A DNA stretch of 64,000 bases from Pycnococcus provasolii (lineage: Eukaryota; Chlorophyta; Pseudoscourfieldiophyceae; Pseudoscourfieldiales): assembly GCA_049487715.1 (NCBI GenBank), contig CP150579.1, positions 124,001 to 188,000 of the forward strand, read 5' to 3'. The notes beneath the pieces were generated by a model. It ran no database searches and was not told the origin of the DNA. It saw only the letters and a list, made by a program, of their open reading frames with translations. Within the stretch, counting starts at the first letter, position 1. Every line of letters starts with the position of its first letter. The translations under genes and the position numbers were made by a program. Shown in pieces: positions 50,331 through 59,488 of this stretch.

Positions 50331-50735
50331 CTACGCTGCCGTCGGCGGTTTTTGCTTTTGCCTTAGTTCCTTCTCTTGTAAGAGCGTTTCCTCGAAGTGC
50401 TGCGCGAGTGTGGCGTAGTCTTTTTTGACGGTCGCGAGGTTTCCGGACAGTTGTCTGAGCATCCTTTCGTTTGTGGCAAGCGAGGCAGGATTGCACGACT
50501 TCTGTCCGTTTTGTATATCAGCAATGAGGCGTTCGTTGTGCTCGAGCGCTTGTGAGACGGCGTCGATGATGACGCGCGCACCTTCTTCGAGCGAGCTGCC
50601 GAGGTGCTTTCCCTCCCCCCTGCCTCCTGCGCGCGTGTTATCTCCGTCGGCGTTATCCATGTCTGCACTGTTGTTGTTGTTGTCTTCCGCCCCTGATCCA
50701 GCGGCAGGCGGAGGGGGCGCACTCGCTGACGCCAT
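50331..50735 (-). CDS. ELF4: EARLY FLOWERING 4-like (DUF1313) protein
   Basis: 134 aa from the Met at 50735; the open frame continues upstream to 51068 but overlaps the divergent ORC5 promoter and looks non-coding. After a disordered Asn/Asp/Gly-rich N-terminus, residues about 55-125 match the ELF4 domain, a two-helix coiled coil: RVIIDAVSQALEHNERLIAD, then ATNERMLRQLSGNLATVKKD and YATLAQHFEETL. In land plants ELF4 joins ELF3 and LUX in the evening complex of the circadian clock. The domain is restricted to the green lineage as far as I know, so it also helps place the organism. The C-terminus is Lys/Gln-rich. Intronless. Confidence 0.75.
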   Translation of the reverse strand: MASASAPPPPAAGSGAEDNNNNSADMDNADGDNTRAGGRGEGKHLGSSLEEGARVIIDAVSQALEHNERLIADIQNGQKSCNPASLATNERMLRQLSGNLATVKKDYATLAQHFEETLLQEKELRQKQKPPTAA

Positions 50736-51143
50736 GCTTTGCTCTGGGAGCAGGCACGAGCCCCGAGGAGGTTGTGCTTGTTTGAGCGCGTGGGGAGGGC
50801 GCAGCAAAGCGAAGAGCGAAGCAGAGAGGCGACGGGAAGGGCGACGTGGAAAGGGCACAGCAAAAGAACAATGCACGGGGGTGGTCGGGGTTTGGCGGAA
50901 TGCGCCGATGTTCGGAGGAATGAATTGGGGGTTGGCCTCCTGGGAACCCTTAACCCTAACCCTAACGGCTTTCTTCTTCCGCCTTCTGGCACCTGAGGAG
51001 AAGGGGGAAGGGGAGGGGGAAACCCCAGCGACAGAAACGAGATGGATTTGTCTCTTCTTTCCCGCCAACCCTTTCCCCTTTTCCCCATCACTCTCCCATC
51101 ACTCTCCCACCACTCTTCTCCCATCAACCACTCACTCCCTGCG
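50736..51143. promoter_or_regulatory. bidirectional promoter region of the ELF4-like gene and ORC5
   Basis: 408 bp between divergent start codons. It holds a telomere-like CTTAACCCTAACCCTAACGG tract at 50949-50967 and a TC-rich leader before ORC5 made of repeated CACTCTCCCA units (about 51090-51118). I see no evening element (AAAATATCT) and no G-box. Confidence 0.5.
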
Positions 51144-52688
51144 ATGGCGCCCAACAACAACGCGCAAACTCTTTCGCACGCGGCACTGCTCAACCTCCTG
51201 GACGCGGCGAAGCACGCGCACACGTTCACTTTCGTGCACGGCGCGCCGGCTGTGGGCAAAACCACGCTCGTTAACAAAGCACTCGAAGGTGCGGACGTGT
51301 TCAAGGTCGTTCGGGTCGACGCCGCCGTGGCTTCGTCATCAAGAGAACTGTTCAGCGCCATCGTCGCACAAATACACGAAGATGGAGAGGGAACGGAACA
51401 AGCAGCTGTGGTGGCGCCTCGATCCATGTCTGCGGCAAAGTTCGTAAGAGCACTCGCGGAATCCTCGGCAGTGAAAAAATACAAGGAATCCAACAAAACC
51501 ATAATAGTCGTCGTCGACAACGCAGAGGCGGCACGCGAGTGGGGATGCGGGGAAGGAATCGCAACGCCAGGCGCGTGCCTCGCAACACTAGCACACCTTA
51601 GCGAACTAGTCGCGGCGGCACAGGCGAACGGACAACCAGTCGTACCCACGAACAACATCGCGACCGTGTTCGTCTCACAGCTGCCGTGGGAGTGCTTCGA
51701 CGGAGGCGCACTTCTCGCCGAGTCGCCCGCCGTCGTGCACGTCCCGCCGCTCGCACCGGACCAACAAACAAAGGCAATCGTGCAGGCACTGAAGAAAACA
51801 CGCGCCATCGAAACGGCGTGGCCGACATCGCTCGGTTGGGACGACGAAAGACGCGACGCAAACGCCGCCGCGCTCGTCAGAGGCGCAGGCGACGCGGCAG
51901 CACGAGCCGCGAGCGGCGGCGTGCGCGAGGTGGCGACTACATTGGCGCACGTCGCACGCAGGCTGACGCGCTCAGACCCGAGCGAAAGCGCACACGTCAC
52001 TGAGGCCAAGATTGCAGCGGAGGCGTCACGTGTCGTCGCCGAACTTCTCAAGGACAACGCGCCGCCTGCCGCCATCGCTCCTGCCGCCGAAGCTCCGTCA
52101 ACACCTCCAAAGTCGGCGGAGTCCAAGCGTGCGAGCCCGTGGGATCTACCACTCGACGCGAGACTGCTCCTGCTAGCGGGCTATATCGCCGCACGAACCT
52201 CAGCGGCATCTGACCCGCTCGCTTTGCCGGGCAGCTTCACATCTGCGGTGGGCTCAGGAGCCTCCGCGCCTCCTCCGCCGAAGCGCCGACGAAGCAGCAA
52301 GGCGAGTCAGTCTGCCGCGGCGTCAACAAAGCGCATGGACGCGGCGTGGGCGGCGTCCGTCGCAACTCCCAAGCCGTTCGCCGCCGACCGACTTCTGTAC
52401 CTGTTCGGCACCCTGCAGCGCATCGTCGAAGATGTCGGCGCAAACGAGAATGGTGACGACGACGCGGGCATGGACGAAGAGGCGCTGCGAGCGATTCGAT
52501 CCCCGACGTGCGAGGCGCTCGCGCTTCTGCCAACGCTACATGCAGCTGGCTGGCTTACGGGAGGTGGCGAAGCGCTCATAAGTGAAGGTGGGCGTCGATT
52601 GCGATGTGCGCTCGAGCCGTCGCATGCGCAGAGAGTCTCGCGTTCCATGGGACTGCGCCTCGCCGACCTCATGGAGAGTTGCGTGTAA
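51144..52688 (+). CDS. ORC5: origin recognition complex subunit 5 (ORC5)
   Basis: 514 aa from the Met at 51144; the in-frame extension to 51042 lies in the CT-rich leader. ORC5 is an AAA+-type subunit of the complex that marks replication origins. Walker A is at about 33-41 (HGAPAVGKTTLVNKAL) and the Walker B-like strand is TIIVVVDNAEAA. QLPWECFDGG corresponds to the family's sensor region. The C-terminal half has the ORC5-typical LLLAGYIAART and PKPFAADRLLYLFGTLQRI in a winged-helix-like region, with CALEPSHAQRVSRSMGLRLA near the end. A Ser/Lys-rich loop (KRRRSSKASQ) may be a nuclear localisation signal. Length is slightly above the usual 435-530. Intronless; the stop lies 23 bp from the convergent PhzF gene. 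Confidence 0.8.
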   Translation: MAPNNNAQTLSHAALLNLLDAAKHAHTFTFVHGAPAVGKTTLVNKALEGADVFKVVRVDAAVASSSRELFSAIVAQIHEDGEGTEQAAVVAPRSMSAAKFVRALAESSAVKKYKESNKTIIVVVDNAEAAREWGCGEGIATPGACLATLAHLSELVAAAQANGQPVVPTNNIATVFVSQLPWECFDGGALLAESPAVVHVPPLAPDQQTKAIVQALKKTRAIETAWPTSLGWDDERRDANAAALVRGAGDAAARAASGGVREVATTLAHVARRLTRSDPSESAHVTEAKIAAEASRVVAELLKDNAPPAAIAPAAEAPSTPPKSAESKRASPWDLPLDARLLLLAGYIAARTSAASDPLALPGSFTSAVGSGASAPPPPKRRRSSKASQSAAASTKRMDAAWAASVATPKPFAADRLLYLFGTLQRIVEDVGANENGDDDAGMDEEALRAIRSPTCEALALLPTLHAAGWLTGGGEALISEGGRRLRCALEPSHAQRVSRSMGLRLADLMESCV

Positions 52689-52711
52689 GTTTGAGTAAAG
52701 GACATTTTTTT

Positions 52712-53746
52712 CTACAAGAGCGAGCCGCAGAGAACGACGACGGCGTCGCCTTCCAGCTGCACCCTGCCATCATCCTTGCATATCGCGGTCAACACACCAC
52801 GGCGATCGCTGAGCTGTGCCGCACGCATCGGACGGTTGTCGCTCGCGCCGAGCAGGACGTCCTTGAAGTAGGGCGCGAGACTGCAGTGTGCGGAACCCGT
52901 GACTGGATCTTCCTCAATGCCAACGCGCGGACCCCAGAAGCGGCTAACAAAATCCTCGTCGCTGTCATCGGCGCCAGCAGCGCAGACAATCACGCCACGG
53001 TGTGGTCCCACGGTGTCCGACATCAGTTTTTGCATGTCAGGCGTGAGCGCTCCAATCGCCTCGGCGTCGTCTAGCACGACCATGATGTCGTTATTCAGCG
53101 CCGTGGTTCCAACAAATACTGCACTTTGTCGCGTCACGCCAACGGCTTCGCAGACCGCCAGAGCTCGCGCTTCGTCGTCCATTTCGTTTACAGGTGCAGC
53201 GGGAAAGTCCATGCTGACACGCCACTTCGTGGCGTCGTCCGCCTGCGTGGCGTTCACGAGTAGTTCGCCCGACCACTTCGTTTTAAAGCGGAACGAGTAT
53301 TGTGATTTTTCTTCACTCTCTGGTGATGTGGATAACATGTGGCTGAGTGCCGTAGTAGCGGCGACCGTCGCGTGTCCGCACAGCTCGACTTCCACGCGTC
53401 CCGGCGTGAACCACCTCAAGCCGTAGACTAGCACCCCCTCCTCCTCCTCCTCCGCCTTAGATTCGATCGGCCATACGAACGCCGTTTCTGAGTGGTTTTG
53501 TTCGAGCGCGACGTTCATCATGTAGTTTTCGTCGTGCAACGTTTCGTCGGAGGGCAGGACGACGACGGACGCGGGGTTGCCTCGGAACGGGACTGACGTG
53601 AATGCGTCGCACACGTAGATGGGAGCGCAAGGCGCGTGCACGACTCTCCTGCCGTTCCGAGTGCGGCTGTGAGCGCCTCTGAGACACACCTTCAGACATC
53701 GTGCGCCTGAACGAGTTCTACTCGCTGCGGGCACCACCGCGGGCAT
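52712..53746 (-). CDS. PhzF-family epimerase/isomerase-like protein
   Basis: 344 aa, intronless. The PhzF fold is a pair of similar barrels. The first is marked by VCDAFTSVPFRGNPASVV, the catalytic-Glu region EQNHSETAFV and RVEVELCGHATVAA; the second by RFWGPRVGIEEDPVTGSAHC and the C-terminal GRVQLEGDAVVVL. The Glu of NHSETAF and the GDPVTG-like loop match the known active site. Family members catalyse isomerisation or epimerisation of small metabolites; the substrate is usually unknown in eukaryotes (PBLD group). The N-terminal 40 residues are rich in Arg, Ser and Ala and could be an organelle transit peptide. It is divergent from the double-MYB gene. Confidence 0.85.
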   Translation of the reverse strand: MPAVVPAASRTRSGARCLKVCLRGAHSRTRNGRRVVHAPCAPIYVCDAFTSVPFRGNPASVVVLPSDETLHDENYMMNVALEQNHSETAFVWPIESKAEEEEEGVLVYGLRWFTPGRVEVELCGHATVAATTALSHMLSTSPESEEKSQYSFRFKTKWSGELLVNATQADDATKWRVSMDFPAAPVNEMDDEARALAVCEAVGVTRQSAVFVGTTALNNDIMVVLDDAEAIGALTPDMQKLMSDTVGPHRGVIVCAAGADDSDEDFVSRFWGPRVGIEEDPVTGSAHCSLAPYFKDVLLGASDNRPMRAAQLSDRRGVLTAICKDDGRVQLEGDAVVVLCGSLL

Positions 53747-54081
53747 GACTGAAGAAGAAAACGCGACAAAGTTACTGATAAGGGTCTCGAGTGCGAGTGG
53801 ATGGTGTTGATGGCGCTGGTGTTGATGGCGCTGGCGAAGGTCTCCTCGAGTAGGTGGGACTGATGCTGTTTGGTGGGGATGGAACCCCCAATTCTATCAG
53901 AAAAAAAAGTTGCCAAACCCGAAAATTCGCATTTCCGTAGTCCTTACCGTATCGGAACAAACCAGATAAGGCGTTGATAAGGCCTAAGATAAGGCTCCCC
54001 TTCTTCCTCCTAACCCTATGCGCGCATAGAAGGCACGCGCTGCACTGCACACCTCCTCCTCCGCACACTCCCTCTACGCTT
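53747..54081. promoter_or_regulatory. divergent promoter spacer with a CCCTAA box
   Basis: 335 bp between the PhzF-like (-) and double-MYB (+) starts. A tandem of GGTGTTGATGGCGCT (about 53801-53830) and CTAACCCTA at 54010-54018 are the only features seen; the latter lies about 65 bp before the MYB start. Confidence 0.35.
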
Positions 54082-55958
54082 ATGGCGGACCAAGCGCTCA
54101 CTCCGCCTCCTGCGCACGCGCACGCGACGCACATCGGCTCGCCCGTGACGTCTGCCAAAGAGATGGCAGGCAACAAGGCGGTCGCGGCTAACATGGAGAA
54201 TGATGACGACGAACATGGTACTCAGACCACCGACACTGGCAACACGAATAGCGACGACGCACGCCAGCTTCCTGGCTCTGACGGCCATACCGAACACGAC
54301 GACGCTCTGACCTCAGGGTTGCAACCCAACGGTGCAAGAAATGAAACGAACCGCGCCGCGTCGGCGAGTGGACGGCGCAACGGCGAGTGGACGGAAGAAG
54401 AACACAGGCAATTTCTACTCGGACTGCACAAGTACGGCAAGGGCGACTGGCGTTCAATCTCGCGCAACTGCGTGGTGACGCGCACGCCGACTCAGGTGGC
54501 GAGCCACGCGCAGAAGTACTACCTAAGACAAACCAGCCTGAACAGCAAAGTCGGCGGACTGCGGCGGTCCATACACGACATGGACTCTGCACAGGGTGCT
54601 GACGGCGCGTTGTACGTGCCTTCGAAACGCCCGGACGGAGACAAAGTTGTTGCACCGCCGACGCTTAACGAAGACGCGCCCTCACGACCGCAGCCACTCG
54701 ACTGTCCACGTCGAGGCGGGCGACCAAAGAAAACCGACGAAGAAACGGAAGAAAACCGTAACCGCGGTGGCAACGGCGAAGCACACGCAGGCGTCGAGCG
54801 AAACAACACAGCAAACGGAGCGTCGTCGAGTGGCAAGGCTGACTTTCGAAGTGGCGAGTGGACGGAAGAAGAACACAGGCAATTTCTACTCGGACTGCAC
54901 AAGTACGGCAAGGGCGACTGGCGTTCCATCTCGCGCAACTGCGTGGTGACGCGCACGCCGACTCAGGTGGCGAGCCACGCGCAGAAGTACTACCTCCGAC
55001 TCTCCTCCACCAATATCCCGCAACGACGGTCCATCCACGACATCGTGCCCGCGCCCGCACCGCGCCCACCCGCTGTTGTGGGCACATCTTCGAAGGTCGA
55101 CGTGCACGATCCGAAGTCGACATCCGAGCACGTCGAGGATGTGCAGAGCGACGAAGAGACGGACGACGACGAGAACATGTTGGCAACAGAAATGGCTGAG
55201 CTAATACCGGAGCTTGCTCAGGCTGTCCGCGACGCAAACCTCGACCCGGCGATTCTCGAGAAGGCTGCACAAGCACACTCAGATCTTGTTGCTTGGTCGA
55301 CGGATTACCAACGCTGTCTCCTCAACGACACAAACTACCTGCAGCAAGAGATGTCATCTGCGTGCGCGTCATTGTCTTCGAGCTTGGAAAGCGCCGAAGC
55401 CTGGCGAGGCAAGTATGCGGCGTGCAGCATGCGTGCGTACTTCCTGCTCGAGCTTTGGGCGCATCGAAGGCGTGACGATCAAGCGTTGCTTTCGCCGTTC
55501 GAGCTCACGCGCGATTTGTTGCGTCGTTCATACGACTCGGCGCTTGCTGATCCTGGGGTTGCATCTGCCAGCGGTGCCGTGTGCATCCACGGCGTAAGTC
55601 TACCACTAACCATCCATAGCGGATAAACAAACAATTCACTAACACACTAACACGCTAAATAAAACAGAGGCAGCGGAGCAAGTGCAAGGAATGCGGTGGG
55701 AGCGGCATCTGCAGCCACGGACGCCAGCGCCACGTGTGCAAGGATTGCGGAGGAGCTTCGATTTGCGTTCACAAGAAGCGACGCGTTGAATGTTTCGAGT
55801 GTTCCCCGCACATGTTTTGTCTGCACAACAGCCGCAAGCACCGTACGAAGTGCGGGCATGCGGAGTGCAAGAAGCAGGAGAACCCGAACAAGCTGGGTGC
55901 GTCGTTGAAGCGTAAACGGTCAACGCAGAACGTGACAGCAGTGACGACGCCTGAGTAA
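54082..55958 (+). CDS. double SHAQKY-type MYB protein with a C-terminal Cys/His zinc-knuckle exon
   Basis: About 600 aa in two exons: 54082-55593 and 55668-55958, joined by a 74-nt phase-0 intron (donor GTAAGT at 55594, acceptor AAAACAG, ACTAAC branch-like words). Exon 1 has two MYB repeats of the SHAQKYY type ([20 protein letters not shown], then [20 protein letters not shown], then SHAQKYYLR) at about residues 101-150 and 258-307. The two copies are nearly identical in DNA. An acidic linker and helical region (about 370-500) follow. Exon 2 encodes repeated Cys/His units: [32 protein letters not shown], then [12 protein letters not shown]. The pattern CxxCGGxxxCxH is a short zinc-binding repeat seen in algae and their large viruses. 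Without splicing the frame stops at 55626. The combination suggests a DNA-binding regulator. Confidence 0.8.
54382..54524 (+). repeat. MYB repeat copy 1 (143-bp near-identical duplication)
   Basis: This 143-bp segment matches 54853-54995 at 142 of 143 positions by direct comparison. The one difference (TCA versus TCC) is synonymous. It encodes the whole MYB helix set. Confidence 0.9.
54853..54995 (+). repeat. MYB repeat copy 2 (143-bp near-identical duplication)
   Basis: Second copy of the segment at 54382. Sequence outside these limits diverges immediately, so the identical block ends with the SHAQKYYL codons. Confidence 0.9.
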
Positions 55959-56097
55959 CACGGACCTACACCTTCTGTTTGAAAGGTGGGATAGCCAACC
56001 CCCAATTGCGAAACTCTTCGACTAATTTCGTTCGCCCTCCCCCTGGACCCTCCCCCACCACGCTCGCGACGTGCCTCTCAGAAACTAAGTTTGCGCG

Positions 56098-57033
56098 ATG
56101 GCGATGCTCGCCTCCACGTACCTCTTCGCGTACAACTCCGCCATGTTCGCGGCGTGGCTGTACGTGCTATGCAACCTCGCGGCAAGCTTGTCGAGCAGCT
56201 TCACTTCGACCACCTTCGAGGCACAGCACCCGCTCCTCATACCGCAGGACTATCTGGCGACGGAACCGAAGGGATCCGCCTCGAGGCCCGTCGTGCCTCC
56301 CGTCACTTGGCAGAAAGTGTCAGACCTCTCATTCTACGCAAAGACGACCTACGTAAAGCCGCGTTTGATTGTCGCTTACCGATCCATCGAATCTCTTGCA
56401 ATCACAATCCAAACCGCCACCATCCTTGAGACCATTCACGCGATCCTTCGCGTCGTGCGTTCGTCACCCGCGAACAACTTCTTGCAGTGGATCGGAAGAA
56501 CGCACGTCATCGCCGTGGCGGCCACTCTCGCGACGTACGTGCCAGAAACTAAACAGTACACCTCTGCTGAACAAATGCCAAGCTTTCACGCACTCACCGC
56601 ACTTGCTGTCGTGTTCTTCTGGGCAATATCGGAGTGCATTCGGTATCCGTGGGCGGCGGTTAAGATCGTCGCAGACTCCGAATTTGCACGTAATATTGGC
56701 GCAATCCAAAGTCTGAACCGCGTGCTCACGTGGCTCAGGTACTCCGCCTTCGTCGTGCTGTATCCCGCCGGCTTCCTCGCGGAAGAGGCGTTGCTTATTG
56801 GCTGCCTTCCGTTCGCCTTCAGCAGGAAGCCGTACGACATAGCCATGCCCAACGCGTGGAACTTCTCGTTCACGTACAGCAGCTTTCTTCTCTGCGTTCT
56901 TTACGCGCAGCCAGTTGGCTTCTTTGCTCTCTACATTCACATGTTTGAGCAGAGATACAAAAAGCTCGGCGGTGCGCCGTCGAGCAGCGGCACGGGTGAC
57001 GCTGCCGCCGCGAAGCAAAAGAAACGAGCATAA
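56098..57033 (+). CDS. very-long-chain 3-hydroxyacyl-CoA dehydratase (HACD/PHS1/PASTICCINO2)
   Basis: 311 aa, intronless, multi-spanning membrane protein. It catalyses the third step of fatty-acid elongation in the ER. Family marks: an N-terminal Tyr/Trp-rich helix (YLFAYNSAMFAAWLYVLCNL), ILETIHAILRVVRSSPANNF, FFWAISECIRYPWAA, and the catalytic block LRYSAFVVLYPAGFLAEEAL with the active-site Tyr and Glu. The C-terminus is basic (KQKKRA), like an ER-retrieval signal. A loop of about 60 residues between the first two helices (TSTTFEAQHPLLIPQDYLAT on) is longer than usual. Upstream, the double-MYB gene ends about 140 bp away in the same direction. Confidence 0.85.
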   Translation: MAMLASTYLFAYNSAMFAAWLYVLCNLAASLSSSFTSTTFEAQHPLLIPQDYLATEPKGSASRPVVPPVTWQKVSDLSFYAKTTYVKPRLIVAYRSIESLAITIQTATILETIHAILRVVRSSPANNFLQWIGRTHVIAVAATLATYVPETKQYTSAEQMPSFHALTALAVVFFWAISECIRYPWAAVKIVADSEFARNIGAIQSLNRVLTWLRYSAFVVLYPAGFLAEEALLIGCLPFAFSRKPYDIAMPNAWNFSFTYSSFLLCVLYAQPVGFFALYIHMFEQRYKKLGGAPSSSGTGDAAAAKQKKRA

Positions 57034-57128
57034 GATGTTTTTATTAACACAAATTCTTCATATATTTTTTGTTAGTGAGAATGAATTTTTGGTTACACGC
57101 GATTATACTTCCAGATTCCATCTTACGC

Positions 57129-59096
57129 CTACGCCGTTGCTGCTGCCGCTCGAGCGCCGTCTTCCTCTGACAAGACGACTCGCTGGTATGTGTCTAACAG
57201 CAGACCTCTACATGGCACATGCGCGTTCAGCTTCATGCAAGCGAGGAAAGTCCCGGAAAGCTTGCGATGAAGCGAGTACGCTTCTTCCGGCGGCGGGCAG
57301 AGCCTCTCGTCTATCATCACCTTACCGTGCTTAGAAACACTCTTCGCAATGCCCTTTGTCATCTTGAAGTCGTGCACGCCACCAAACACTTCGTGCGGTG
57401 ATTCCGACGTGCTGATGCCCACCTCTGCGAACGGAATTCCCACCTCGAAGCCGGCAGCCACGTGTGAACTGAGCATCTGGGCACTCTCGTCGCCGGTTAG
57501 AAATCCAAGCTTAACTGAAGAGTCGATCACGCCTTGCTCGTCACGGTTTGCGCACGCGACAACCATCTTCAGGTACTCCGTTGCGAAGGACTCGGGGAAG
57601 GTGCGGCTGGCGCCAAAGTCAATCAGATTCAGCACTTTGGTCTGCGGATCGTACAAGAAATTGCTCCAGTTTGGATCTGTCTGCATATGCCTGAGCTCGA
57701 AGATCTCGCGTAATGTAAGTGAAAGAAGCAGAGTTCCCAGATGATTGCGCTGTGCCTGTGTTGATGATTCGTGGATGTTAGATAAAATGTATTGTCGTCG
57801 TGGCATGCCATCACGACAATGTAGTTATAGGCAAGGGCTTACCTGGCTGAGCTGATGAGCCTCGTCAATAGGTCGACCTGGAACGAACTCCGTCACGAGA
57901 ATACGCCGACTGCTCAGGTTGTGAATCACCTCCGGCACGTTCATGTGAGGCGTTCCGTTGATGAGATTGCGGAACTCCGTCTGCGCCTTCGCCTCATGGC
58001 GGTAGTCGCACTCGAGCGCCAACTCCGCCTTGGCAACCTCCACAGCCTGCTCAACGTACAGCCCTGGGGGAAGTACATTCGCAACGCCAATGAGCCGCAT
58101 CAAGTTGTCGATGTCGCTCTCAATGCTGTCCGCTACGCCGGGGTACTGCACCTTGACGGCGGCTGCGCGACCGTCGTGAAGCACGCACTTGTGAACCTGT
58201 CCAATGGACGCAGCGGCAACAGGCTCGTCATCGAAGCTATGAAACTTCGTGCGCCAATCACTCCCTAATTCCTCAGCCATTACCTGCTCGAGCTGGTAAA
58301 GGGGCATCACGTCGGCATTCTGCCGAACGCGCTCGAGTGCGCGAGTGATCACCGGAGGCACAAGCCCTTCTTCTTGAATACTCAGCATCTGGCCAATTTT
58401 CAGCGCAGCGCCGCGCATTCTACAGAGAGCCTCAGCGAGTCGCTCAGCATTTGCATCCGTGACGAATGCGTTGTACGCAGGCTTGGTCGTATCAATGATC
58501 GCCTCGTACGCGTGCTCTTCCTTCCGCTCCTCCTGCTCCACTTGCTTTGCCTTTGACGGTCCAAACACGCCGCCCCAAGCACGTCGTGCCGACTCGGCCG
58601 TCGCGCCAGCCATCAGTCCAATGCCGAGACCCGCGAAGTTGACCGCGCGCGAGATGCGACCAGACGGCACGGCCACAGTTCTCATAGTTTTGGATGACTT
58701 CTGGTCTGACATCGTCGTCTGCTCGCCATCATCGGCAGAAGCAGGATTTGATGATATCGACGTCGTAGGTGCTGCGACCACCACCACAGGTTCTTGCTTA
58801 GGCTGGCCAACCTCCTGCTTCGTCTCGCTGTACGTCGCTGCGGATGTCTGGACGGTCTGCGCCGTGCCTGGTGCACTCGCCACGGGGGAGTGCTGCGTCA
58901 AAGTCTCAGGCATGCTTCCAAGCGCATGTGTGTCGGGTCTTGGCGGGTCGGCGGAGATATCCTTGGCTCTGTCACTCACTCTTGACAAGATTGCGTTGAC
59001 GGGCACAACTGCGTCGACGGAGGGCAGTATACGCGCGAGCACGTGCATGGACACCATGGTGGCGCCTCGCGCAACGTTGGAGAGCGACGTTGCCAT
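57129..59096 (-). CDS. COQ8: COQ8/ABC1 (ADCK3) atypical kinase, two exons
   Basis: Exon 1, 59096-57843 (418 codons), and exon 2, 57755-57129, join across an 87-nt phase-0 intron: donor CAG|GTAAGC, acceptor CAACACAG. The product is about 626 aa. COQ8 is a mitochondrial ATPase/kinase-like protein needed for coenzyme Q synthesis. Motifs: the invariant KIGQ (RGAALKIGQMLSIQEEG), the Ala-rich loop AAASIGQVHKC, AAVKVQYPG with the Lys, the hinge RILVTEFVPGRP, the catalytic MQTDPNWSNFLYD and NLIDFGASR. The C-terminal DEAYSLHRKLSG-type block (EEAYSLHRKLSGTFLACMKL) is typical. Alternatively, a plastid ABC1K is possible, but the sequence reads as the COQ8 branch. The N-terminal ~160 residues are disordered and may target the protein. 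Confidence 0.9.
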
Positions 59097-59488
59097 CGCG
59101 ATTTGGATTATGGCGTGTTACGTATCTTCGAAGAAGTGTGGGCAGGGAGTTTGTGGCCAGGGAGAAGGCGGAGAAAGATTTGAGGGGAAGAAGCGCAGAG
59201 AATATGTTTGAGTGGGGGATTGGGGACCCGTCCTTGGTGCTGGGTTTCCGCTCCCTGTCTAAAGGAATGAGGTGTGGTATGAGAGGTGGTATAAGAAGTT
59301 ACGTGCGGCGACACGTCAGCATCGTCACGGGTGCAGCTCGAAGTCGCACTCCTTCAACGCAGGACTGCCCTGCATGCACTGCTTGCTCTCGTACGAAGTC
59401 GTTCTCTCAAGGTTTAGTCATACGACGGGAACGTACTGTACATATCATAACATAACATAAGTGCCACTGTAGTAGACGTAACCGAAAT
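59097..59488. other. spacer between two same-strand genes
   Basis: No gene seen. It contains the promoter of the COQ8 gene and probably the 3' end of the IQ-motif gene. Confidence 0.4.
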
